Below are positions 53,016 through 64,000 of a stretch of 64,000 nucleotides of DNA, piece by piece (positions within the stretch are counted from its first letter, which is position 1; each line of letters begins with the position of its first letter). Source of the stretch: Aphis gossypii (Eukaryota > Arthropoda > Insecta > Hemiptera > Aphididae). The stretch is taken from NCBI RefSeq assembly GCF_020184175.1, contig NC_065531.1, forward strand, positions 23,271,213-23,335,212, read 5' to 3'. The notes under the pieces were generated by a model. That model did not search any database. It was not told the DNA's origin and saw only the letters and a program-made list of their open reading frames with translations. The position numbers and the translations under genes are program-made.

Positions 53016-56000
53016 TTAGTTTAATGGTAACTGGATAATGTCAGTTGGGAGGTATGTGTCGTTAATGTAACAGTGATCCATTATCCTATCATTTTCACAA
53101 GAATCCGCAGTAAAAGTTAAAACCTCGTACACGACTAATGATATACCAGATGCAGCTACTATTGTGCCGAACAGTGCCAAACAATACGCAGGAATCTAAA
53201 TTAAAAAAAAAAATAATAAATACATTAATTATATTACTTATTCAACTTTGTTATAAATAGCAAAAAATATTCAACATTTATATTATATTTTAGGTATAAT
53301 AAAAGCCTACTAAACATATTTATTAGAAAATGTTGGGCTCTTTAAATATAGCCCTTGGATTTCACATTGATATTCCTTAAACGGCTTTAACTTAAAAGAT
53401 ATTGTAACTATTTCTGAATATTTATATTTATTATAATGTATGGATTTATATTAAATTTTGAATCAATCCAACATTTTATTTTAAATAACTCAAATTTAAA
53501 TATACTAATATTATTGATTATTTAGTTATATATATGATTTTAACTCAAACCAAGTATATAATAAAATACTTAATTAAACATTCGAAATGTATTTTAACTA
53601 CGTTATGCCTTTTGTATATTATAATACACCTACAATACTCTAATATTGTCTGTAAGATTTTAAACCATTAATAATTTTGGTTTAATAATTCAAAATCTAA
53701 TAATTTACATTTCTGTTAATATTTTATTATCATAAGTAGGATATTACCTTTTGTTTCCATGAATCATTGGATATTTTAATATAAATAGCTGCTGGTAAGA
53801 CAAATGCCAGTGGAATTGCAGCCACAACTCCCTAATAAAAGATAATAATATATATTATTATTTATAGGGTTCTATAAATGTTATAATTTTTTAATATATA
53901 TACTATGAAAATGTTTTTCTGTATTATTGATCAATTAGTATAATATACTTGAATTTGTCTCGGGAGGTACTTTTAAAAAATATTTCAATTTGGTCAGAAC
54001 TACAGTATATTCTTTACTCAGGATAGTTTTTAAGAAACCCTTTTGTTCAAAAACTAATATGCTGATATACTATACAGTATAAAATCGCGAAACATTGGTT
54101 GAAAAATACTGAACTATAAAGTACAAGTGGTATATTAAATTTAAAAAAAATCCATTCAAAATAAGTATTATAATAAATAGTTTTGTAACTTTCAAGCTCT
54201 CTGTTTTAATCACAATTAAAATAATCATTAAAAAGCAAACAGTTCTTTTTTAGTAAAAAATATAATAGGTTCACAGTAGTTAGATAATAATATATTTGTA
54301 TAATAAATTTAAAACTTAAAATCTGTATAAAAACATAATTATTATATACCTATTATATATTTTTCATATTGTTTTATTAATTTTTCATGTTAATATTATA
54401 TATTACTAAATGTATATAAATTAATTGAAGTTAAAATTGGACATATAAACATATGTAAATGTATACAAATTATTTTGATTTGAACTATTGTCTTCTTCGC
54501 AAGTTTAGGTTTTTGAAGACAATAATTTTTGTAGTATTGTTAAATAACATTATATTGTAAACATGTAAAATAATTATAATATAGGCACATCTTATTTTAT
54601 AATATTATGAATTTAATGAATTAGTAAAATGTATCTACCTATACAGTGTGACAGATACTAAATTTCAAGATATAAAGAAAAGGAAGCCGCTTGAAGTGGT
54701 TGGCATTATACAACGAGGTGGTCTTAATCATCTAGGGGCTTGGTTTACGAAACAAGCAGGGGGTAGAACCGATTAGTTTTTAATAAAATAATCACATTTT
54801 AAGACATTTTTTCCATAACTAAAATGTACGTTAAAAAGTATATTATAATTATACTTACGTTTATTTCTAATGCTACTCCAAGACATTTCGTGGATATGGA
54901 GACAAAGTAAGTTGCCACAAGAATAGAAATCGTAATTATAGCATGTCTATTTTTCGACATTGGAATGGGATCAGTGCCACCCCTAAGCGTTTGATCGACA
55001 ACAGCTTTAGTAACCATACATTCCAATGGGAATGTTAGGAGCGTTATTAATGAAAACAACAACCTTGATATGTTGATTAAATCATCGTTCCAACAATAGT
55101 TTTCCAACAAATCACCTATAAGTTTAACAGTGTATAAATACAACATACGATTATGTACCATTATCTATTTTTAATAAAAAAAACCAAAGAACCTTGAGTG
55201 AGATCACCAAATGTAGCATATCCAACTAGTCCAAACGCAACCATTAGCAAGAACGATATTGAGACAGCAACATGTGTTACGCAATTCCAAATAGTTTGAC
55301 TTGCTCCTTCGATGGAGTCGTACAATAAAAACACGTTGTGATGGCACATAAAACCTAGATAATAAAAGAAAAAAATTCATAATTATACGAGTTAATTTAG
55401 TTTACATACAGATTAAAATATAGGTAACTATAATCAGGTATTTCGATCCCATACATTTATATTTGTGCAGTGGTGTAACTAAGGGAGAGGCTGAGGGCAG
55501 CTCCCCCCTATCGAAATTTTAAGAAAATTGAAAAATTATTTTAATTGTCTATGAAAGCCACTGAAAAGTCTTAAATTGTATTTTACTTATTTTAAATTGG
55601 CATAGCTTTTTTTATTTGTTATGTATTAATAATACTTCGGCATCTGAATGTTACACTTATGGAAGAACCTAAGTAAACTGTTTTAATTTCATTTTATCGT
55701 TTAAAAATATATTTTGTACGACTAATTCATTTTGTTGTTTACTTACACTTAATATATACAGTATACGCACTCTATATATAATGGTCGTATGTTGTAGGTA
55801 TGTTTTAAGATTATACATGGCATATTATGCATATCGATCAATCATAAAATATTAGGTACATAATTTTAATATTGAAATACACAGATTGTATTTTACGTTA
55901 TGTATACTGTCACAATATTATTGATACAAATATTTCTAGGATATAAAATTCTGATTTTCTTTATATTATGATTAAGTAGATATTGTTTTAAAAATATTTT

Positions 56001-59000
56001 TTCAATAGTGTCATATAAGTCAATATTTACAATAACACGTCATAGATAAGAGCAAATATTACCGAATGACATTATTCCAATAGCTTGAATTGCACCAGGC
56101 CGAGCAAATTCCCATGTATTTATGTTACCGACCTCAGTTACTGTGGACCTGTGGAAATGAAAAAAGTGGGACAGGGGAATTTTTTTGAAATTTAATAATC
56201 ATGTACAAGTGTTAATTAAGCGTACATACTGATATATAATTTAGTGTGACGGCTTACATAACGTCGTGTAGAGATTCGTATCTGATGACTATAGTCACAA
56301 AGATAACTAAAACCATGATGAACGACACAATAGATGCTTTTGCCAGTCTCGCAACATTTCTTAGCATGCACAAAGGGGCCGTGATAAAAATCGTAGCCAT
56401 TGCTATGACGAAATACCGTTGGGCAAATACAGAGTCGTGTGGCAACGAAAGCAGCCGAATCAAGACCTTTGTCGCAGTGTCCCCGACGATTATGTTATAG
56501 CTTATCATTGCTGTAAAACATACATTTAAATACAGTTTTAATCATAGGTACTTAGTTCATATTGATTTAGGCTTAACCTACGATTTAACTATATATATTA
56601 TTATTATATTATTATATACTGATATACATTGAATATTGTAGTTTATCTTATATTTCTTTTTTTTAATTCGTAACAAACATATTAATAAATATGCAAAATA
56701 TTATATTACTTAGGTAATCCTAGTGTAAATACATAGATACATATTGCAAATAAATATTTTGTTAATATTACATATTACTCAATGTTATATTATAATTTGT
56801 CATTACTTATATTATAATATATGATAAAAAATATACACGATATGAAGTTCAATCGAGTGTAAATAAAATATAATTTGGTTAATAACAATGCGAATGTGCA
56901 ATAGATATATTTAAACTTCCACTATTAAATAAATATTGTATATAATATTATATGTATATTAATTTTCCAAAAAAAATAATATTTTATTTATGTATAATTT
57001 TGATAGAATGAAGAGGATATACATGAAATTAATGTTAATTATAGTTATTATTCCTGGCTAAATATATCTGAATATTTATTAATTTATAGTTGATTAATAT
57101 ATAATTTGTAATGATAAAAATGGTAATCATTATAATTAAAACTTTAAATTGTCTTAGTTTTATAAATAAAATAAATATAATTCTTATATATAGCTACAAT
57201 CGACTTTTTAGATCATCAAAAATCTGTATTAGCTAAAGGTATATTATATACAGGTATTCTTACTATATTATGTCTATGTAGGTACATATTATATTTAAAA
57301 TATTGTTATGAACTAATAGTATTACAAACCAACTAGTATTACTTTAGTCTATAATTAATACTAGTATTACACTATGGGTACTATTATACTAATGATATTG
57401 ATTAAATTAGTGTAATTAGCATCCCTACTCCCACAACAAGATTACTTACAGGAATATTAACTTTTAATATGTAACGTCAAGTATAATTATGGACGTTTTT
57501 AATGTTGAAATAAAAATAAATAAAATAAAATAAAAGTTAAAATAATTAAAACAAAGTCAGTCCGAAATTTGTGAAGTGGATAAATATGGTAGTATTGCAA
57601 TCGACATAATAATATTAAAATAGTCTTATAAACCATTTTAATAAAAAACTACTGTACATTTGTTTTTTTATATTTTACTGATAAAATTATTGAATTATAA
57701 CAATAAACGTATTAGATTTGATAACTTTTGTTCAAATTTAAAAAGGTTAATGTGTTTTTCGCATAAAATAATTTCATAACATTTGTACAAATATTAAGTC
57801 ACAATACTCATAACACACTTTTAGAATCATTCGAATACGATATTTACACAGGTTTAATCAAAGTTGTTAAACATTGACAGATCTAAGCAATACAGTGAAA
57901 TAATATTTTATAGGTCTTATATTATATTTATTGGCTATTATATATTTTTTTATATTAAAATAGCGTTGATGTTTAATGGCTAATATCCAAATATTTAATC
58001 CTGGTATATATTAAGGACTAGGTATATATATAGATTATAGGCAAAGAAAATAAATTAATAATTAAAAGTTTAGATGATCTCAATTTGTTAAAACTTTGGT
58101 TTTATACTCATTACTACATAATACATATACATAGGTTAAAAGAATGATTGCCAAATAAATAAAATTAAAAACAGAGGTTAAAATTACTATAAATATAGAT
58201 ACTAATGAACATTATATTATATTTTATATATATAAAAAAAATAAAAATAGAATTATGAAAAAAGGTTTTTTTTAAAAAATTATAGGAATAATATCATCGG
58301 AGGAAACAATAAACAGAAACGTGTGTATGAAGCATGGTGCAAGATAATTCATATGAGTACACGATGTAGTATAATGAGTAATTTCGTCACGGTAATGTAA
58401 ATTAAAAAAAAAAAAACAGGAAGTCGCTCTGCTGTTTAAATTTATGGCGTATATTATATAGGTTTGGAGTGTACTTCGTTATTGAGTAGTTCACAATAAT
58501 GGATTTGTTAAATTTAAATAATAAATCATTGCATTTCATCAATTACGATTGTAAATGGACATAGTCTATTAGACTTCACATCTAATGGTATTTTATAATT
58601 TTTATTTTTATCACTAGGTATATCTCACTATTGCAGTAGGTAGATTATATTCTAATGTCAAATTGATACCTTCATAAATAATATATATTATTCACAGTGT
58701 ATCCATTTTTCACTACAATAATCACATATTATTTTATGGGTAATGTTATGCTCAAAAATTCAAAAATACTCATAAATTTTATTGTATACACTATATACGC
58801 ATATAAATATAACACATAAAAATATTTTCTATATGTTAACATTTTGTTATACATTGTATAGTGTAAAATAAAAATGTTTAAGCTGAGCATAATGATGGTC
58901 AAACATGGTGTATTACTGCAGTGATAATTGAAAACACGTTGTGAACGTACAGATAGGTAGATACTATTTACGTAGACCCTATGAGTATTAACGTATTTCG

Positions 59001-59805
59001 AGTACATCAACGAATTAATCTATAGTCATTAAGATTCATAATTTTTATTGAAATGGCAGTATATAACATGAATTATTACTGTCCTAGATGTAATATAATT
59101 TTAATCTTAATCATATATTGACATATATATGAGTATAATGTATTATATTATTTTACTTTTATAATTACCAAAAAGCTAAAGCTTAATCATTAAGAAAATA
59201 TAAAAATTTAAATCTTTACAAAATAATATTTATAAAATTATGTATAATAATTAATATGTTCGTATATACTTAACAAAATAAAATTATGTTTTTAAGAAAA
59301 TGCATGATTTGTACTTTGTAGTTATACACTCTGAACAATACAAGTTATTTTACTATTTATATTTTGAATTAACTAAGTTTTAAAAATAATAATCCTACCT
59401 AAGATTCATTCTAAAATGCATTATAGATGTTTTGAAACACCAAATATTTTAAACTTGATTTAAGGCTTAAGAATTTTAAAATATTTACTTATTTTAATGT
59501 TTAGATACTCACCCATAAAAGGATAAATAAATTGTAGAAGAGATAAAACTACAAAACCATATCTACCAAAGGCAGATTTCATTAATGATTGATATGAAAA
59601 AGAACCACTTATATGTGCACTCCTTAACATTAGTACTAATGAGTAATCAGTGACAATCGCTACCAATGCCAATAATATAACTCCCATTCCGACACCAGAC
59701 AAATTAAACGCATATGGTATACCTGAAACAAATTAAATTATGTATAATGTGCAATAATAAATTTTAAGTAATTATATTCTTCTTATCGACAGGACACGTG
59801 GAATG

Positions 59806-59840
<35 letters not shown>

Positions 59841-62051
59841 CATAATTTACAACTTATAAGATATAAGTATGTTTATTGGCTTTGCTAATTTTTTTTTAAT
59901 TTAATCAGTTAGTATAGGTTTTTATGTAACTAAAACTAAGTCCACGCGTGAATAAATCCACTTATGTGTTATAGTGTGTAAGTACCTCAACTTTACATTT
60001 AATTATATATTAATTTCATAATAATTAAATAATATAATATTTAAATAATTATTTATATTTTTTTATTAGGTAATATTAGTTACATTTTTTTTAGTTGTAA
60101 AATGTTACGTTTTTCATAAAAACTATTTTACAAACAAAATATATTTAAGGGTCTAAGTGGGAAGAAAAATCATGGAAGTTAGTACTTTATTTTACCAAAA
60201 TGGTGTGCTTTTTTGTTACAGTATATATAAACTTAACTATGCAATAAGTTTAAAGTTCTTAGTAGAATATTATTTTGTTGATTAGAAATTTTTGCATAAG
60301 ATATTGTAATTGTTAAAGTTTGTAAAAATTAAAAATAAATATGGATTTTTTTTTGGTCATCAACTATTATTATTTATAGGTACAACTCGTCTAATTTAGT
60401 TTTCTTTTTTGTAGAATAGTGGTATACTTTTAATTTTGTTTTAAACTCAATAATTATTATAGCAGTTTATAGTGTCATTCGGTGAATTATAATTTTTAAA
60501 TATCAAGGAGTAATATTTTAATATATAATAATAATATAATATTACTATAAATTATAGATTTATGGACATATAGTTATAAACTCATTTTATAATAACCTAA
60601 ATGTATTGATTTAATAACTGAAATGCATACGAGTGTATGATTTAAATATTGAATAGCTAATATTTTAGGTCTTATTACAAACGTTAAACGACTAATACGA
60701 TAAAAAAAAATTAAATAAAAATATCTCACATTTTTAAATAAATGTTTTTTTAATTAAATTTGTAAATTTTTATAGACTTATATTAATACATATTTTAAAA
60801 ATTGTAAAAGTATATAGATTATTTAAAAAAAGATCTAATTAGCTTTAAAAATTAATAACAACTTTAAAATTAAATATTAATACAAAATGTGTTTATAGGT
60901 AAAATAAAGTTTATAGAATTATATTTGTTGCTGAGTTTAAACAAAATGTCCTCATAAAATATAACATAAGATTAGTATCTGACTTTTGAAATCTTCAAAA
61001 CATTATTTTATATGTTTTACAATAAACCATGTCGTTTATTTTTAAACATTTTTTAGTAAATAAACGGTCTCATATTATTAACTAATTTATAACTTAGTAA
61101 AATCATACCGTAAATTATCATAAGCCATAGGTATTTAGATATCGTACAAATTTGAAACACAGACTGATTTATTTTGGTATTAGCATACAAGCGTAATTAA
61201 TTACTTGTTTGTACTACAATTGTTTGAATATGTTGTGTAAGACTTAATATACAGACTTAAATCCATAGTAGATTGCTATAAAAATTTTTGTTTATTACAA
61301 AAAATTGTATATTTTAGTTAAATAGTACAAATAGTTGATAATAAATTCTTCTATATACATAGAAAACACGTATAATAAAAATAGTGAGTTACACATTTTA
61401 ACAAAGTATCTTTAAAGATTTTGTTTAATAAACTTATTTAATTAGTGAATTCTATACTGATAGTTATACATATAAGAACACGATTTTTGTTATAAATAAT
61501 TTAACGGAAAACGCTTATTTTTTATAGATATATAGTGTACACAGAAGGTTGTATATATTTTATATTTTATGATTTATAAATAGAAATTAATTCAATAAAA
61601 TACTTCAAAGTTGTTTTCTTGAATATAAAATTAAAAAGTACAAGAATATTTTTAATTTTATATTAATATGTATTATATTATATTCATTTTCATAATATTA
61701 TTGATAAAAATAATCAATGTTTTTGGCTAAAAAAAATTTTAATTTTGTAGAAAAAATAAGTGAAAAGGTTTGATAAGTATTAATTGATATTATTGTTTTA
61801 TAATTGGCGTGCCTAATAGTGTATAGAACACCTTAATATACTAAGTAGTAAATACCGATCAGTTGCCCTTACAAAAGAATACTTAAAAAATCTGTGTTAG
61901 TTAGTGCTTATTTATTAGCAATTAAAAATTAATTAGAGTAAACTTGTATTTAATTATGCAACTTACCAATAACACCACTACCAATAATTGAGTTGATGTA
62001 ATTGAAACTCGCAAACTTTGGACAGTTTTTGAGGTTGTCGCCTCCATCCAT
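53016..62051 (-). CDS. SLC38A11: SLC38A11-type putative sodium-coupled neutral amino acid transporter
   Basis: Multi-pass membrane amino acid transporter of the SLC38 (amino acid/auxin permease) family. Coding exons on the complement: 61967-62051, 59513-59722, 56258-56510, 56063-56148, 55193-55354, 54859-55115, 53748-53831, 53016-53195. Phases agree throughout, giving 438 aa (human SLC38A11 about 406). The first helix region reads SFNYINSIIGSGVIGIPYA (15-33), the substrate- and sodium-site helix in this fold. TDYSLVLMLRSA, FIYPFMAMISYNIIVGDT, ARPGAIQAIGIMSFGFMCHH, TFGDLTQGDLLENYC, LTFPLECMVTK and CLGVALEINGVVAAIPLAFV all match the A11 branch. About 11 hydrophobic segments are visible. The donor after 55193 is weak (GTTCTT). 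The ATG lies three bases inside a possible acceptor (CATTAG at 62055-62060), so a noncoding 5' exon may lie upstream. Substrate is not inferable. Confidence 0.93.
56511..59512 (-). other. Transporter intron 2 (3.0 kb)
   Basis: AT-rich intron without recognised repeats or exons. The 93-codon minus-strand ORF at 58729-59010 is Tyr/Ile-rich and shows no family resemblance, and including it would break the continuous SLC38 reading frame. Confidence 0.6.
59808..59840. repeat. (AT)n microsatellite
   Basis: An almost uninterrupted run of alternating A and T within transporter intron 1. It is likely polymorphic and has no other apparent role. Confidence 0.85.
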
Positions 62052-62054
62052 CAC

Positions 62055-64000
62055 CTAATGAAAAATCCAATCAAAGATCGATAAGTGAAAAATGTGTTAA
62101 TTGAAACATACATACAAATATAAATCTACATACATGTAAAAGCAAATATTTTCAATAAAAATACATATTGTGGATTCATATGAATCATATTATTATAGTT
62201 AATACTACATACCATGCAATATTTAAGTTTTCGAAAATTTAAAATCATACATTAAAAACATAAGTTAAAACAATATTTAAATTAATATTTATGCGATCTG
62301 CTTAACGTACAAGCAGATGATTTAAAATTTACCTTAGTCTTACAACGAACATTATAGAATGAGTTGTATGACATATGCAGAATATAAATTCAAATTTATT
62401 TTACATGCTTATTTTTTTTCTAATTATGTATTGTTAAAGTTGAACAAATTACATGAATGTAAAATATATGCATTAAAAAATAGTTCCCGTGAATTAAATT
62501 TTCAATGACAATCCAAATCGTTGTGACATTTGATTAAAAATAATTGCTTACATTATAAATTGCATCTAATTTATAAATAATAATATTGATCTGTTTTATA
62601 TTTAACAAAAGCTGGCAAGTTAATCAATTTTTTTAATTAGTTAAATTAAGTTAAGTTACTAAAAAAAAAAATATCTTTAAGTAAACATTTTTATCTTGTT
62701 GAAAAGAAAATGACTAATTTTGGTATAGTATCATATAATATTCAATATTATTATTTTTAATTAACTGACCGTTTTCGTCCAAACGGTTAGGGCAATCACA
62801 ACACAATAACATTTTAGTCATTGCGCTTACACAATGGTATTTTGTATTACAATATTATTTGATTTTATTACAAAAAGTAGCACAAATCAATGCAAAAAAA
62901 AAAAGGTGATAAGTGCATATAACTCTGTTGTACATAAGGTATTGAGTGGTAATAATATATTATGGGTGTGTTAAATTTTAATTTAATGATATATTAATAT
63001 ACTATTATAATATTGCATACGAATAACAATATCACTAAGTATAATATTTGTGGTGTGTTTTTTGATATAGGTACCTAACTATATTAAAGTTATTTATATT
63101 ACTTTTATAATTAAAGAAGATTGATAATTTTTTTCAGAAAATATTGCATTTATTATAATAATAATATATATATTTATACAATATTAGCCTATTTAATTCA
63201 AATTAAAATTAAAAATTGAAATCGTTTTGTAAAAAACTTATAATAGTAAAAATAGATTTATACCTAATATAAATAGTTATGATAATTTAAAAGAAATCAA
63301 AAATGTCATTGCGTGTAGTAAAATTAATAATAATATAATATACCTACGTAAAAGTTTATAAAGTTCCAACAAATGTTTTCAAACTATAACAAAATAATTA
63401 GGTACCTAAATAAATTTATGGTTTTAGTATTTAGTATGAACTACTGTGGGGAATCTCATATACAATTTTAAAGACTTACATATAAAAATGAAAAGCTTTT
63501 ATGGATTTCTAACTACAAAATAGTTTAGCGATTTTTTGCAACACCCACAAATTCCATCAAAATTATAACTTCAAGTGCAAATAAAAAAAATTGATCCTAT
63601 GTATTTTTTTTTACAGGTTTAAGAACATATCTCATAAATATTTTTTCCTATTATAAAATTTATTTTCCGGAATATTATACTTTTGAACCCCCCTCCAAAG
63701 TATTATCTAGGTTCAATTTGTAATACTCTTAAATAGTAAAATGTGTTTTTAAACACTTTTAGTTATCATTAACTTTATTTATAATCCTTCCTCCTAACTG
63801 AGTCCAAACTTTCTCAAATTATTACTGTTTTATTATATTAATTGTATAATTAATATATAATGCATTTTGTAATAAAAGAAATTAATTATTAGTCTAAAAA
63901 TAAAAAATAACAATTATTCAAGTGCCGAGACTCAGATGACAACAATAATTTTTTCTATCTCTGTAATTAAACTATTTAAACAGTTTTAATATTATATTAT
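62055..64000. other. Region upstream of the SLC38-type gene
   Basis: AT-rich. It may contain the transporter's promoter or a noncoding first exon, but no CpG-rich block is seen here, unlike at the other presumed gene starts. Sequence at about 63430-63730, with a C-rich patch (GAACCCCCCTCC), may be transposon debris. No coding sequence was recognised. Confidence 0.4.

Noticed and set aside
55473..55530. CAGTGGTGTAACTAAGGG, a hAT-type left end in transporter intron 5
   Set aside because: No matching inverted end or duplicated flank was found within several hundred bases, so the element could not be delimited.

Overview
The window looks like nuclear DNA of an insect, most probably an aphid. It is very AT-rich and CpG-poor outside a few islands, with short exons, GT..AG introns of tens of bases to 8.7 kb, many small inverted-repeat transposons (several ending CAGTGGCGTA), and one gene with the insect gustatory-receptor signature. 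The organism call is inference. No prokaryotic, viral or CRISPR feature was seen.

Five protein-coding genes could be assembled exon by exon, with reading phase conserved at every junction. (1) ETFDH (electron-transfer flavoprotein:ubiquinone oxidoreductase), minus strand, 11 coding exons, 3575-21544, 602 aa. (2) A gustatory receptor gene, plus strand, four coding exons, 16971-18995, nested inside ETFDH intron 6; its stop codon is 11 bp from ETFDH exon 6. (3) A small protein with one divergent, axin-like RGS domain, plus strand, coding 38464-39908, probably with a noncoding first exon ending at 34000. (4) TIM14/Pam18, the J-protein of the mitochondrial import motor, minus strand, 40247-43103, convergent with the RGS gene. 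(5) An SLC38A11-type amino acid transporter, minus strand, eight coding exons, 53016-62051, 438 aa.

Layout: 1-3574 is intergenic with two related palindromic repeats. 3575-21544 is ETFDH with transposons and the receptor gene in its introns. 21545-38437 is mostly intergenic, with CpG-rich promoter-like islands (about 28860-29427 and 33290-34000), an hAT transposase remnant, a LINE remnant and several hairpins. 38438-43103 is the compact RGS/TIM14 pair. 43104-53015 is a transposon cluster: a 197-bp element with perfect ends, a MULE-like element, an hAT-like element full of CTATTCGAATAG-type palindromes, and an hAT transposase pseudogene split by a younger element. 53016-62051 is the transporter, and the rest is AT-rich flank.

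ETFDH (electron entry to ubiquinone) and TIM14 (matrix protein import) are both mitochondrial housekeeping genes. I see no operon-like or pathway link among the five. The most interesting points are the antisense nesting of the receptor in ETFDH, a possible upstream ORF whose stop overlaps the RGS start codon, the RGS domain lacking residues that normally contact G-alpha, and several transposons with exact target-site duplications.
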